A stretch of 64,000 nt of DNA from contig NZ_CP102480.1 in the NCBI RefSeq assembly GCF_024662015.1, forward strand, positions 2,998,001-3,062,000. The letters are read 5' to 3'. Below are positions 35,846-45,773 of the stretch, piece after piece (positions within the stretch are counted from its first letter, which is position 1; each line of letters starts with the position of its first letter). The stretch comes from Nisaea acidiphila (lineage in GTDB: Bacteria; Pseudomonadota; Alphaproteobacteria; Thalassobaculales; Thalassobaculaceae). Under the pieces are notes generated by a model. That model made no database searches. It had not been told where the DNA came from and was given only the letters and a program-made list of their open reading frames with translations. The position numbers were made by a program, and so were the translations under genes.

Positions 35846-37056
35846 TTCGATTCCTCGGCGATGATCCGGCGTGTCTCGGCGAGACAGGTCTCGCGATCCG
35901 GGGCGAAATCCCCGGCGATCCACCAGGCTTCCAGCCGGCGCAGAGCCTCTCCGACTGCAGGGCCCGCGGCAAGTCCCATTTTCACCAGATCGGCGCCGCG
36001 CACCGGCAACTCCGGTTTTGGCCAATGTGCAGACAGTGTGCGGAGACGCTCCGCATGCCGTAGGTCGAGGACGCCCCTCGCGGCCTGCAGACGTATCAGG
36101 TCTTCGAACAGGGCATTGCCGTGACGGTAGATTTCACGCCGCGCCGCCGCCTCCTCAGGCAGCGGAGCCAGCTCGGTCGTGGAGAGCGTGTGAAAGCGCG
36201 CGGCCTCCGCATTCGAGAACCGCATCCGTTCCGAGGCCCGGAAGGCCTGGTCGGCGCGTTCGGGCGCGAAGGCCGCCAGCCGCAGCACCGGGTCCGGCGT
36301 CCTCGAGCCGAACGCGATCAGCCGTGACAGGGTCTCGAAGTCGTATGGGCCGGGCAGGAAGACCGGCAATACGCCGGATTTCTCCATGATTTCCAGCACG
36401 GAGAGTGGCGACGGCGCGACGAGCAGCTTCAGGAACTCGACGCGGATCCTTTCACCGGATAGCTCTCTGATGAGCGGCGCCGTCTCGTGGCAGGCATGGA
36501 GCCCGGCCGGATCGATCGCGCCCCGGCCGTAATGGGCATGGAAGCGGAAGAAGCGCAGAATCCTCAGCACATCTTCGCGAATGCGGGTCACCGGATCGCC
36601 GACAAAGCGGACTTTCCCTGCCAGCGCATCGCTGTGCCCGCCGAAGGGATCGTCGAGGCTGCCGTCGGGGCGCATGAACATGGCGTTCATGGTGAAATCG
36701 CGCCGCGCCGCGTCTTCTCGCCAATCCTCCGTGAAGGCAACAACGGCCCGCCTCCCGTCGGTCTCGACATCGAGCCTGAGCGTGGTGATCTCGAAATGCT
36801 CGTGATTGACCACAGCTGTGACGGTTCCGTGCTCCAGACCGGTTGGAACCACCCGGATTCCCTCGGCCTCAAGGATCTTCGTCACCGTTTCCGGATTGTA
36901 GCGCGTGGCGATATCGACATCGGCGATCGGCAGATCCAGCACCGCACTGCGCACGCAGCCGCCGACGAACCGCGCCATGTCGCCGTCGCGGTTCAGGATA
37001 TCCATCACGGCCCGGGTCTCGGGCGCGGTCATCCAGGTTTGCGGGGGAATGCGCAT
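35842..37056 (-). CDS. CCA tRNA nucleotidyltransferase / poly(A) polymerase family
   Basis: A 404-residue class II nucleotidyltransferase. The head domain has RFVGGCVRSAVLDLPIADVDIAT (GG-x-VR and DxD catalytic motifs, about residues 28-50), HGTVTAVV, and ARRDFTMNAMF followed by DPFGG; the neck has VRFVGDPVTRIREDVLRILRFFRFHAHYG. It adds or repairs the CCA end of tRNAs. The gene overlaps the downstream hydratase by four bases and follows the NUDIX gene after a 32-base gap. Confidence 0.94.
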   Translation of the reverse strand: MRIPPQTWMTAPETRAVMDILNRDGDMARFVGGCVRSAVLDLPIADVDIATRYNPETVTKILEAEGIRVVPTGLEHGTVTAVVNHEHFEITTLRLDVETDGRRAVVAFTEDWREDAARRDFTMNAMFMRPDGSLDDPFGGHSDALAGKVRFVGDPVTRIREDVLRILRFFRFHAHYGRGAIDPAGLHACHETAPLIRELSGERIRVEFLKLLVAPSPLSVLEIMEKSGVLPVFLPGPYDFETLSRLIAFGSRTPDPVLRLAAFAPERADQAFRASERMRFSNAEAARFHTLSTTELAPLPEEAAARREIYRHGNALFEDLIRLQAARGVLDLRHAERLRTLSAHWPKPELPVRGADLVKMGLAAGPAVGEALRRLEAWWIAGDFAPDRETCLAETRRIIAEESK

Positions 37057-37088
37057 GGTTTTTGGGTCCGGAAGCTCAGATGCGCGAC

Positions 37089-37706
37089 TCAGGCATCGAC
37101 GCGGGGCAGCAGGACATCGACGAAATTCACCAGCATGCCCGCCGTCGCGCCCCAGATGTAATAATCGCCATATGGCATCGCGTAGAAGCTACGCATCTGG
37201 TTGTTCCATTCCCGGCTGTGCCGCTGATGGTTGGCGCGGTCGAGAAAGAACGGCAGCGGAACCTCGAAGATCTCCTGTACTTCCATCGGGTCCGCCTTCA
37301 TCTCGAAAGGCGGGGTTAGCAGGCCGATGACGGGAGTGATCTCGAACCCTGTCCGGGTCCGGTAGAGTTCGAGCTGGCCGATCACCTCGACATGCCGGCG
37401 GTGCACGCCGATTTCTTCCTCCGTCTCCCGGAGCGCCGTATCGGCGGGGCCGGCATCCTCTGCTTCCGCGCGGCCCCCGGGAAAGCTGATCTGGCCCGGA
37501 TGGACCGGGAGATCGTCCGATCGGCGGGTAAAGAGCAGGGTCAGGCCGTCCTCCCGCTCGACCACGGGGATCAGCACCGCCGCCGGTCTGCGGCGCGCCG
37601 TGACCTCCATGCCCGGATTGAGATCGTGATCGCCGCGCCCGTGACCTGTTTCCTCGGCGTTCCGCAAAGTGTCGCGCAGTCTCGCGATGTCAAAAATGCC
37701 GGTCAT
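37089..37706 (-). CDS. NUDIX CoA pyrophosphatase (NudL/YeaB type)
   Basis: A 205-residue NUDIX hydrolase. It shows the NudL pattern LTLLFTRRSDDLPVHPGQISFPGGRAEAEDAG with the extended NUDIX box ADTALRETEEEIGV around residues 80-100, then GLLTPPFEMKADPMEVQEIFEVPL. NudL-type enzymes split CoA and its acyl derivatives into acyl-phosphopantetheine and 3',5'-ADP. The start overlaps the DUF1285 stop (ATGA), so the two are coupled; the combination DUF1285-NUDIX-CCA is typical of alphaproteobacteria. Confidence 0.93.
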   Translation of the reverse strand: MTGIFDIARLRDTLRNAEETGHGRGDHDLNPGMEVTARRRPAAVLIPVVEREDGLTLLFTRRSDDLPVHPGQISFPGGRAEAEDAGPADTALRETEEEIGVHRRHVEVIGQLELYRTRTGFEITPVIGLLTPPFEMKADPMEVQEIFEVPLPFFLDRANHQRHSREWNNQMRSFYAMPYGDYYIWGATAGMLVNFVDVLLPRVDA

Positions 37707-38290
37707 ATCGACCCCAACTCGTGAAACACGCCCCCGCTCCAGAGACCGAGTATCGTGTCCCCGTCGCGCTCCAGTGTAACCGCCTGATTAACCAGATCGT
37801 AAAAAACCGATCTCACAATCAAGGCGTCCAGACCGTTTCCGGTATCTATATAGGGACGCGGTTCACCCGTTTCCGGACAGGTCTCGACGCGAATCCGGTG
37901 CTCAGGCCCGGCGGCCACAATGCGGTCAAGGTTTGTCCGGAGCATGAGTCTCGGACTTGTCATCTCAGGAGAGCCATCGTCGTCGTACCATGCCTCGACA
38001 ATGGTGAAAGGAGCGTCGTCGACCGTGATTCGGCCGCGTTCGACCGGGGTGCGAAGCGAATAGCCGCCATCCTCGTCGCGGTGGAGCACGGTGGCGAACA
38101 GCTTCACCAGTGGGAGCCGTTTGATAGGAGTGCCAAGATGATACCAGGTGCCGTCGCTTGAAATCCGGATTCCGTAATGGCCCATATCGGTCTGTTTGCG
38201 CGGTTCCGGTTTGCCAGTTGCGCCGGCTGCGATACGCTCTAACTGATCTGATGATGGGGGGACATCGGAAGACGCGTTCGATGCGGTCAT
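37703..38290 (-). CDS. DUF1285 family protein
   Basis: A 195-residue soluble protein. After a 35-residue flexible N-terminus the DUF1285 domain is clear: HYGIRISSDGTWYHLGTPIKRLPLVKLFATVLHRDEDGGYSLRTPVERGRITVDDAPF, and near the C-terminus GNGLDALIVRSVFYDLVNQAV. No enzyme activity is established for this family. It is first in its operon and divergent from the MoxR gene with 82 bases between starts, so a shared promoter region lies at 38291-38372. Confidence 0.9.
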   Translation of the reverse strand: MTASNASSDVPPSSDQLERIAAGATGKPEPRKQTDMGHYGIRISSDGTWYHLGTPIKRLPLVKLFATVLHRDEDGGYSLRTPVERGRITVDDAPFTIVEAWYDDDGSPEMTSPRLMLRTNLDRIVAAGPEHRIRVETCPETGEPRPYIDTGNGLDALIVRSVFYDLVNQAVTLERDGDTILGLWSGGVFHELGSI

Positions 38291-38372
38291 CGGTAATGGC
38301 TGCTTCTATGGGTTCTTCGGCGTGCGCCGGCCAATTCCGGCGGGCCATTGATTAGAAGGAAGTATAGAGTCC

Positions 38373-39383
38373 ATGACCAATTCCTCCACTCTCGATCATC
38401 GGCTCGAAACCGAGACCGTCGAAAAAATCGATGCCCTCGGCGCCCGCATGGCCAAGGCGCGGGCCCAGATAGAGACGGTGATCTTCGGCCAGCGCGACGT
38501 CGTCGACCAGACCCTGACCACGGTGCTCGCCGGCGGCCATGCGTTGCTGATCGGCGTTCCGGGCCTCGCCAAGACACGCCTCGTCGAGACCCTCGGCACC
38601 GTCCTCGGCCTCGATGACAAACGGATCCAGTGTACGCCGGACCTGATGCCGGCCGACATCATCGGCGCCGAGATCCTCGAGGAATCGGACGACGGCAAGC
38701 GCCATTTCCGTTTCGTGAAGGGGCCGGTCTTCGCCCAGATCCTGATGGCGGACGAGATCAACCGCGCCAGCCCGAGGACCCAGTCGGCGCTGCTGCAGGC
38801 GATGCAGGAGCGGACGGTGTCTGTCGGCGGCCATACCTATGACCTGCCGGCACCTTTCCTCGTGCTCGCGACCCAGAACCCGCTGGAGCAGGAAGGCACC
38901 TACCCGCTGCCCGAAGCTCAGCTAGACCGCTTCCTGCTGCAGATCGATGTCGGCTATCCGGACCATGATGCCGAGCGCCGCATGCTGCTGGCCACGACCG
39001 GCAGCGACGAGGCGAAGGTGGAGCCGGTGCTGAGCGGCCCGGAACTGATCGAGGCGCAGAAGCTGCTGCGCCAGATCCCGGTCGGCGAGAGCGTTGTGGA
39101 GGCGATCCTGGGCATCGTGCGCTCCGGGCGCCTGGAGACGACCGAGGTGGACGAGGTGAAGCGGCATGTGGCCTGGGGCCCCGGACCGCGCGCGAGCCAG
39201 GCGCTCATGCTCGCCGTCCGTGCCCGCGCCGTGCTCGACGGCCGTCTCTCGCCGTCGGTCGAAGATGTGCTCGAACTGGCGCCGCCCGTGCTCCGGCATC
39301 GTATGGCGCTGAATTTCGCGGCCCGCGCCGAGGGCGTGTCCCTCGACGACATCATCCAGCGGCTGCTGGCCGACTATCGCTGA
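38373..39383 (+). CDS. MoxR-family AAA+ ATPase
   Basis: A 336-residue AAA+ ATPase. Walker A is GVPGLAKT (about residues 60-67), followed by RIQCTPDLMPADIIGAEI, Walker B ILMADEINRASPRTQSALLQAMQE, the sensor 1 FLVLATQNPLEQEGTYPLPEAQLDRF and a C-terminal lid domain. MoxR proteins act as chaperone-like ATPases that mature metal- or cell-surface complexes, together with VWA/DUF58 proteins; DUF58, DUF4159 and a gatase-like protein follow in the operon. An AGAAGGAAG site lies upstream. Confidence 0.95.
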   Translation: MTNSSTLDHRLETETVEKIDALGARMAKARAQIETVIFGQRDVVDQTLTTVLAGGHALLIGVPGLAKTRLVETLGTVLGLDDKRIQCTPDLMPADIIGAEILEESDDGKRHFRFVKGPVFAQILMADEINRASPRTQSALLQAMQERTVSVGGHTYDLPAPFLVLATQNPLEQEGTYPLPEAQLDRFLLQIDVGYPDHDAERRMLLATTGSDEAKVEPVLSGPELIEAQKLLRQIPVGESVVEAILGIVRSGRLETTEVDEVKRHVAWGPGPRASQALMLAVRARAVLDGRLSPSVEDVLELAPPVLRHRMALNFAARAEGVSLDDIIQRLLADYR

Positions 39384-39398
39384 GCCGGGGCGCCCTGA

Positions 39399-40256
39399 AT
39401 GCGTCATCACGCAGAGGAACTCGCCGGTAAATTCTCCCCGCTGCTCGTCGCGGCGGAGCGGGTGGCCGCGACCGTCTCGCAGGGCATGCACGGCCGACGC
39501 CGGGTCGGCATGGGCGAGGCCTTCTGGCAGTTCCGCCCCTACCAGGTAACGGACTCGGTGCGCCGGATCGACTGGCGCCGGACCGCGCGCAGCGACGAGG
39601 TCTATGTCCGCGAGACCGAATGGGAAGCCTCCCAGAGCATCTGGATCTGGCGCGACGCCTCGCCCTCCATGCGTTTCGCCTCGGATCGCGCCCTGCCGGA
39701 GAAGGCGGTGCGCACCGACCTCATCGTGCTGGCGCTCGGAGCTCTGTTGATCGAGGCGGGCGAGCGGATCGCGCTGCTGGGCGAGGGAACGCCGCCGCGC
39801 GGCGGACGCAACGGCCTCAATATTTTCGCCAACACGATGGAGAATGCCCGGGACAGCGCGGCCAGCCGTCCCGCGCTGGAGCATCTGCCGCGGCATGCGG
39901 CGATGGTGCTGGTTTCCGATTTCATGGAACCGGCCCGGGATTATGCCGACATCATTGGTCATTACGCGGCTTCCGGCATCCAGGGCTTCCTGCTGCAGGT
40001 GACGGACCCCGCCGAGGAGGCCTTTCCGTTCCAGGGACGGATCCGCTTCGAGGGCACCGAGTCCGAGACCGCGCACCTGCTGCGCCGGGCTGATACCGTG
40101 CGCGAGGCCTATGTCCAGAAACTCGCGCGGCATCGCGCACAGCTGAAGGATGCCTGCCGCCGCGCGGGTTGGTTCTTCGCCCAGCACGTGACGACGGAGA
40201 CGCCGGAATCCGCGCTCCTTCAACTCTATGCCGCGATGACGCGGCAGGACGGGTGA
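39399..40256 (+). CDS. DUF58 domain-containing protein
   Basis: A 285-residue DUF58 protein. The signature GRRRVGMGEAFWQFRPYQVTDSVRRIDWRRTARSDEVYVRETEWEASQS lies at residues 28-75, followed by a VWA-like fold: IWIWRDASPSMRF with its DxSxS metal site, and MVLVSDFMEP. DUF58/VWA proteins are partners of MoxR ATPases. No membrane helix is present here, unlike longer relatives. It lies 15 bases after moxR and 10 before the DUF4159 gene. Confidence 0.93.
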   Translation: MRHHAEELAGKFSPLLVAAERVAATVSQGMHGRRRVGMGEAFWQFRPYQVTDSVRRIDWRRTARSDEVYVRETEWEASQSIWIWRDASPSMRFASDRALPEKAVRTDLIVLALGALLIEAGERIALLGEGTPPRGGRNGLNIFANTMENARDSAASRPALEHLPRHAAMVLVSDFMEPARDYADIIGHYAASGIQGFLLQVTDPAEEAFPFQGRIRFEGTESETAHLLRRADTVREAYVQKLARHRAQLKDACRRAGWFFAQHVTTETPESALLQLYAAMTRQDG

Positions 40257-40266
40257 GGGAGACGCC

Positions 40267-43041
40267 ATGCTGAGTCTCGGCCCGCTCGCCTTCGCCGCGC
40301 CCTGGCTGCTCGCCGGCCTGATCGTGCTGCCGGCGATCTGGCTCCTGATCCGGATCACGCCGCCGGCCCCGCGCACTGTCGCCTTCCCGGCGATCCGGCT
40401 GCTCTACGGGCTGCAATCCCCGGAAGAGACCCCGGACCGCACGCCCTGGTGGCTGCTGTTGCTGCGCCTGCTGTTCGCGACTTTGGTCATCCTCGCCCTC
40501 GCGCAGCCGCTGATCGGGGCCAAGCAGGATCTTGAGGGCGACGGTACGGTGGTGATCGTGGTGGATAACGGCTGGGCCTCCGCGCCCGGCTGGCCGGACC
40601 GCAAGGCGGCGGCGCTCGATCTGATCGAACGGGCCGGCCGGGCGGGACGCGAGGTCGCGGTCTTTCCGACCGCGCTGTCGGAATCGGCGGCTCTGGAACG
40701 CGGCGGCCTGATGGCGCCGGAGGATGCCCGCACTTTCGTCAATGGGCTTGCCCCGCAACCCTGGGCCAGCGTCCCGGCCGTCGCGGCGGAGCACATCGAG
40801 GCAGCGTCGATCCAGCGCCCGGCCTCGATCTTCTGGCTCGCCGACGGGGTCGAGGATGCGGAGGACGCGGCGCTTGCCGAGCGGCTGATCCGCTTCGGCG
40901 GCCTGACGATCTACGAGGGCGGAGAGCCGCCGATGGCGCTCACCGCGCGGATCGGCGAGGGCAATGCGCTGACCGCCCGGGTGACGCGGCTCGGCGCGGG
41001 CGCGCAGCAGATCGTCAATATCCGCGCGGCTGCCACGGACGGACGGGTGCTGACCCGCGCGATCGCCACCTTCGCGGAAGGCGAACCCGCGGCGGAAGTG
41101 GATGTGGAGCTGCCGCTGGAGCTCCGCAACGAGCTGGCGCGCCTGGAACTGGAAGATCTTCCGGGGGCCGCCTCCGTCGCCCTACTGGATGAAAGCTTTC
41201 GGCGCCGGCCGGTCGGCCTCGTCGCGGGATCCGGCTTCGCGGAATCCCAGCCGCTGCTGGAGGAAATGTTCTTCCTCGACCGGGCGTTGGCGCCTTTCAG
41301 CGAGGTCAGCCGCGGCACCATGTCCGATTTCCTGGAGCGCGACATCTCGGTGATCGCGCTGCCCGATACCGGCTTGCTGCCGCCGGGCGAGAAACAGCGG
41401 CTATTCGACTGGGTGGAGAAGGGCGGCACGCTGATCCGCTTCGCCGGTCCGCGCCTTGCCGCGGCCAGCCTGGAAAATCGCGGCCTCGGCGAGTCCGAGC
41501 TGCTGCCGGTGCGCCTGCGCGGCGGCGACCGCTCGCTCGGCGGCGTGCTTTCCTGGTCGGAGCCGGCCGCGCTCGCGCCGTTCGAGGGCGAGACGCCTTT
41601 CGCCGACCTGCCGGATTACGACAATGTGCTGATTTACAAGCAGGTCCTCGCCGAGCCGTCGATCGAGCTTGCGGACCGGACCTGGGCCAGCCTTGTCGAC
41701 GGCACGCCGATCGTCACCGCGAAGGCGGTGGGCGACGGGCGAATCGTGCTGTTCCACACCACGGCGAACACCGACTGGAGCGACCTTTCGCTCTCCGGCG
41801 CCTTCGTCGAGATGCTCCGCCGCATCGTCGCGGTCAGCGCCGGCGTCGGCGAACGGGCGGGTGAGGGCGCGGTGCCGCCGGTGGAGACGCTCGACGGCTT
41901 CGGTGAGCTCGGTCAGCCGCCGGCAAGTGCCCGCTCGCTCTCCTTCGTGAAGGGCGAGGCGGCGGAAGTCGATTTCGAGCATCCGCCGGGCTATTACGGC
42001 AGCGAACTGTCGCGCACGGCGGTCAATCTCGGGCCGGAGGCGGCGAAGATGCAGCCGCTCGCAACCGTGCCGGCCGGTGCGGAGCGGGTGAGTTACGGCG
42101 GCGGCGACGAACTGGACCTCGCCCCCTGGGCGTTGACGGCGGCGGTCATCCTGCTGCTGCTGGATTTCATCGTCACACTGGTGATGTGCGGACTGGTGCC
42201 CGGTGTCGGCAATGCGCGGGTGCGGGAGACGGCGGCGATGCTGCTGCTAGCGGCGGGCCTTGCGGCCGTGCCGCTCGCGGCCTCGGCCCAGAGCACGGGC
42301 TTCGATCCCTCCTCCATGAGCGAAGAGGACCGCTGGATCATGCGGGCGGCGCTGGCGACACGGCTCGCCTATGTCCTGACCGGCGACCCGGCGGTCGACG
42401 AGATCAGCCGCTCAGGTCTCAGCAGCCTCAGCGAGGTGCTGACCCAGCGCACGGCGGTGGAACCGCTGGAGCCCATGGCCGTCGATGTCGAGGTGGACGA
42501 GCTCTCGCTCTTCCCGCTGCTCTACTGGCCGATCACCTCGGCCCAGTCGGAGCTGACGCCGAACGGGGTGGCGCGGCTCAATCTCTATATGCGCAACGGC
42601 GGCACGCTGTTCTTCGATACCCGCGACCGGATCGATTCCGGCAGCGGCGCCGGTCCCGGCCTGCAGCGCCTGCGCGAGCTGACGCGCGAACTGGACGTTC
42701 CGGCGCTCGCCCCGGTGCCGGAGAACCATGTCCTGACCAAGGCCTTCTACCTGCTGGAGAGCTTCCCGGGCCGCTACGAGGGTGGAAAGCTCTATGTGCA
42801 GCAGGGCGAGGGGGACGGCACGAGCGAGGTCTCGCCGGTGATCGTCGGCAGCCATGACTGGGCCGCCGCCTGGGCCAAGGACGATGCCGGCTTCTACCAG
42901 TATGCGGTCGTGCCCGGCGGTGAGCTGCAGCGCGAGATGGCGTTCCGTTCCGGGGTCAATCTCGTGATGTACATGCTGACCGGCAATTACAAGGCCGACC
43001 AGGTGCATGTCCCGGCGATCCTCGAAAGGTTGGGCCAATGA
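40267..43041 (+). CDS. DUF4159 domain protein with N-terminal BatA-like membrane domain
   Basis: A 924-residue membrane protein. N-terminal helices (GPLAFAAPWLLAGLIVLPAIWLLI and LLLLRLLFATLVILALAQPL) form the aerotolerance/BatA membrane domain, followed by a degenerate VWA domain (VVIVVDNGWASAP), a gatase-like central region (VIALPDTGLLPPGEKQRLFDWVEKGG), two further helices (about residues 620-680) and the C-terminal DUF4159 domain (FPLLYWPI, then ARLNLYMRNGGTLFFDTRD and VLTKAFYLLESFPGRYEGG). Its role with MoxR and DUF58 is envelope related but not defined. It overlaps the next gene by four bases. Confidence 0.92.
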   Translation: MLSLGPLAFAAPWLLAGLIVLPAIWLLIRITPPAPRTVAFPAIRLLYGLQSPEETPDRTPWWLLLLRLLFATLVILALAQPLIGAKQDLEGDGTVVIVVDNGWASAPGWPDRKAAALDLIERAGRAGREVAVFPTALSESAALERGGLMAPEDARTFVNGLAPQPWASVPAVAAEHIEAASIQRPASIFWLADGVEDAEDAALAERLIRFGGLTIYEGGEPPMALTARIGEGNALTARVTRLGAGAQQIVNIRAAATDGRVLTRAIATFAEGEPAAEVDVELPLELRNELARLELEDLPGAASVALLDESFRRRPVGLVAGSGFAESQPLLEEMFFLDRALAPFSEVSRGTMSDFLERDISVIALPDTGLLPPGEKQRLFDWVEKGGTLIRFAGPRLAAASLENRGLGESELLPVRLRGGDRSLGGVLSWSEPAALAPFEGETPFADLPDYDNVLIYKQVLAEPSIELADRTWASLVDGTPIVTAKAVGDGRIVLFHTTANTDWSDLSLSGAFVEMLRRIVAVSAGVGERAGEGAVPPVETLDGFGELGQPPASARSLSFVKGEAAEVDFEHPPGYYGSELSRTAVNLGPEAAKMQPLATVPAGAERVSYGGGDELDLAPWALTAAVILLLLDFIVTLVMCGLVPGVGNARVRETAAMLLLAAGLAAVPLAASAQSTGFDPSSMSEEDRWIMRAALATRLAYVLTGDPAVDEISRSGLSSLSEVLTQRTAVEPLEPMAVDVEVDELSLFPLLYWPITSAQSELTPNGVARLNLYMRNGGTLFFDTRDRIDSGSGAGPGLQRLRELTRELDVPALAPVPENHVLTKAFYLLESFPGRYEGGKLYVQQGEGDGTSEVSPVIVGSHDWAAAWAKDDAGFYQYAVVPGGELQREMAFRSGVNLVMYMLTGNYKADQVHVPAILERLGQ

Positions 43042-45137
43042 TCGGATCCGCCGTCGGCCTCGATTTTTCGCCGATGATCCCCTGGTGGGCGATCGCGGCG
43101 CTCGGCGCGGTCGGGCTGGCGCTGGTGATCTATACCGCCACCATGCGCGGGCGCGGCGCCGTCTGGCGGACGCTGGCGCTCGCCGTGCTGATTGCAGGGC
43201 TCGCCAATCCCTACCTGATTGCGGAGGACCGGGATCCGCGCAACGACGTCGCGGTGCTGCTGCTCGACGAGAGCACCAGCCAGAGCATCGACGGCCGTTC
43301 GGTCCGGGCCTCCCAGATAGCGGAGGATCTGACGGCCCAGCTTGAGCGGTTCGAGGATCTCGACCTGCGCGTGGTGTCGCTTGAGGGCGGACGGGCGCGG
43401 GCCGGCAGCGGGCGCGACGGCACCCGGCTTTTCGCGGCGTTGCGTGACGTGCTGGACGACGTGCCTCAGGGCCGGCTCGCGGGCGTGCTCGCGATCACCG
43501 ACGGGCAGAGCCACGACCGGGTGGAGGAGATGCGCGGCCGCGATCTCGGCGCGCCGCTGCATGTGATCCTCAGCGGCCGGCGCGGCGAGCGCGACCGCCG
43601 CCTCGTGGTCGAACATGTGCCTTCCTTCGGCGTCGTCGGGCGCTCGGTCACCGCGAAGATCCGGATCGAGGATCCCGACGCGGCGGCGGGCGTGCCGCTG
43701 GAGCTTTCCATCGACGGGGTTGCGCGGCCGGACCAGATGGTCCGCGCCAACCAGGTGGTGGAGATCGAGATCCCGATCGAGCATGGCGGCGAGACCATCG
43801 TGGAGCTCACCGCCGGGCCCGGCCCGGACGAGCTGACCGAGAAGAACAACCGCGCGGTGCTCGCCATCAACGGGGTGCGCGACCGGCTCCGCGTGCTGCT
43901 GGTCTCCGGCGCCCCGCATTCGGGCGAGCGGACCTGGCGCGACCTGCTGAAGGCCGATCCTTCTGTCGACCTGGTGCACTTCACCATTCTGCGCCCGCCG
44001 GAGAAGCAGGATGGCACGCCGGTCCGCGAGCTCTCCCTCATCGCCTTCCCGGTGCGCGAACTGTTCGAGCTGAAGCTGGACGAGTTCGACCTGATCATCT
44101 TCGACCAGTACCAGCGCCGCGGCGTCTTGCCGCGCAGCTATCTGCGCAACATCGTCGAGTTCGTGCGCGGCGGCGGCGCCTTCCTGGAGGCGAGCGGCCC
44201 GCCCTTCGCCTCGCGGCTCTCGCTCGCCAACACGCCGCTCGGCGAGGTGCTGCCGGCGATGCCGACCGGCGCCATCGTCGAGGAGCCGTTCCGCGCCCAT
44301 ACCACGATGGACGGTCACCGCCACCCGGTGACGGCGGATCTGCCCGGCGGCCCGCTGCTGGACGCGGACGGGATCGAGGCGGAGGCCGCGAGCTGGGGCC
44401 GCTGGTTCCGGCAGATCGAGGCCGACGTGCTGCGCGGCGTGGTGCTGATGGACGGCCCGGAAGGCCGCCCGCTGCTGGTTCTCGACCGTTTCGGCGAGGG
44501 CCGCGTCGCCCATCTTCTGACCGACCAGATGTGGCTCTGGACCCGCGGTTTCGATGGCGGCGGCCCGCAGGCCGAGGTGCTGCGCCGCACCGCCCACTGG
44601 CTGATGCGCGAACCCGACCTCGAGGAGAACGACCTCCGCGTCCGGGTGCGCGGCGAGGAGATCGAGGTGATCCGCCGCTCGCTCGATGGCGAACTGCCGG
44701 ACGTCACCATGACTCTGCCGGACGGACGCGAGATCGTCCTGCCGCTCGCCCGCACCGGCCCCGGCCGAGGCCAGGCGAGCTTCACCACCGACCAGGTCGG
44801 CCTGCACAGCTTCACCGACGGCGTGCTGACCAAGCTCGCCGCCGTCGGCGCGCTGAACCCGATCGAGCTTTCCGACGTCCGCACTACGGACGAGTGGCTC
44901 GGCCCGCTCGCCGAGCAAACCGGCGGCTCGGTCACCTGGGGGGCCGAGGAGAGTGTCCCAGATCTACGCCGCGTCCGCGCCGGCCGCGCCACCTCGGGCC
45001 GCGACTGGGCGGGGCTGCTGCGGAACGAGGATTATATCGTGACGGGGGTCAGGACCGTGCCGCTGCTGCCGGGGGTGCTCGTCCTGCTGCTGGTGATCGG
45101 CGGGATCATCATGGCGTGGCGACGCGAGGCGGGGTAG
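43038..45137 (+). CDS. Membrane protein with VWA-like and class I glutamine-amidotransferase-like domains
   Basis: A 699-residue protein overlapping the DUF4159 gene (ATGA). Two N-terminal helices (about 15-55) precede a VWA-like region (VAVLLLDESTSQSID, then RVVSLEGG.. and GVLAITDGQSHDR), a beta-rich domain, a class I gatase-like domain (RLRVLLVSGAPHSGERTWRDLL, DLIIFDQYQRRG, VEFVRGGGAFLEASGP) without a visible catalytic Cys in that elbow, and one C-terminal helix (PLLPGVLVLLLVIGGIIMAW). Membrane proteins of this kind close MoxR-DUF58-DUF4159 operons. Its partner and mechanism are unknown. Confidence 0.9.
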   Translation: MIGSAVGLDFSPMIPWWAIAALGAVGLALVIYTATMRGRGAVWRTLALAVLIAGLANPYLIAEDRDPRNDVAVLLLDESTSQSIDGRSVRASQIAEDLTAQLERFEDLDLRVVSLEGGRARAGSGRDGTRLFAALRDVLDDVPQGRLAGVLAITDGQSHDRVEEMRGRDLGAPLHVILSGRRGERDRRLVVEHVPSFGVVGRSVTAKIRIEDPDAAAGVPLELSIDGVARPDQMVRANQVVEIEIPIEHGGETIVELTAGPGPDELTEKNNRAVLAINGVRDRLRVLLVSGAPHSGERTWRDLLKADPSVDLVHFTILRPPEKQDGTPVRELSLIAFPVRELFELKLDEFDLIIFDQYQRRGVLPRSYLRNIVEFVRGGGAFLEASGPPFASRLSLANTPLGEVLPAMPTGAIVEEPFRAHTTMDGHRHPVTADLPGGPLLDADGIEAEAASWGRWFRQIEADVLRGVVLMDGPEGRPLLVLDRFGEGRVAHLLTDQMWLWTRGFDGGGPQAEVLRRTAHWLMREPDLEENDLRVRVRGEEIEVIRRSLDGELPDVTMTLPDGREIVLPLARTGPGRGQASFTTDQVGLHSFTDGVLTKLAAVGALNPIELSDVRTTDEWLGPLAEQTGGSVTWGAEESVPDLRRVRAGRATSGRDWAGLLRNEDYIVTGVRTVPLLPGVLVLLLVIGGIIMAWRREAG

Positions 45138-45191
45138 AGCAGAAAGTTATGTAGAGCGCAAATTCTTACTCAACTGGTTTAGCAAAGTGAG

Positions 45192-45773
45192 TCATTTTTT
45201 TGACAAAGCCAGTCCTTCTATTGAAAACCCTAGGCATAGGGAAAGAGTTATTACCATAAAGAGGTATTTTATTGTAAGAGCGGAGCGCTTTTCGACTACG
45301 GCATTTGGAGGCCATATAGTGTGGATTTGATCTACTCCCGCTTTTGCAAGTAATGCAGCATGTGCACCCTCCAATTTTGGATCGGCTTTTATGATTGTTT
45401 GGGCATCTTCAGTTAGGGTGTCTGCGGCTAGAAATATTTCGCTATCATTTCCGTGTTCAGGAAATCGAAATGTTGACCGGTCAATTTCATATAGATAATT
45501 AGTTCCAAAACAGACAAAAAATATACCAGATACAGTGGCTAATGATATTGTTACATTTCTCATTATTTTTTCTGAACACAGTGTAAGCAAGAGTTTTATG
45601 ACTGCAAAAATTATAACTGCAACGAATGAGGCAAGGCCAACGGCTGAAATTGTGTCGTTGGAGCCGGGAGGCGGAGCGACAACGGATAGAAATCCGCCAA
45701 ATGATGCAAAAAGCATCGTTGCCCCTTCAATCAGAATTAAGAGTGCTGCTTTCATTGCAATCTTGACCTCCAT
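45192..45773 (-). CDS. AT-rich-island membrane protein, about four helices
   Basis: A 193-residue protein I cannot assign to a family. Hydrophobic helices lie at about residues 8-32, 43-68, 74-98 and 166-188, with a soluble loop (about 99-160) that is acidic and Ala-rich (DTLTEDAQTIIKADPKLEGAHAALLAKAGVDQIH). It overlaps the end of the upstream LysM-like gene by 47 bases, so the two are translated from one transcript. Base composition is far poorer in GC than the surrounding operons, which suggests acquisition from another source. Confidence 0.75.
   Translation of the reverse strand: MEVKIAMKAALLILIEGATMLFASFGGFLSVVAPPPGSNDTISAVGLASFVAVIIFAVIKLLLTLCSEKIMRNVTISLATVSGIFFVCFGTNYLYEIDRSTFRFPEHGNDSEIFLAADTLTEDAQTIIKADPKLEGAHAALLAKAGVDQIHTIWPPNAVVEKRSALTIKYLFMVITLSLCLGFSIEGLALSKK

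Noticed and set aside
42987-44918. 643-codon frame on the - strand
   Set aside because: Antisense to the DUF4159-operon genes; composition rich in Arg, Asp, Ala and His with no domain, and no ribosome site.
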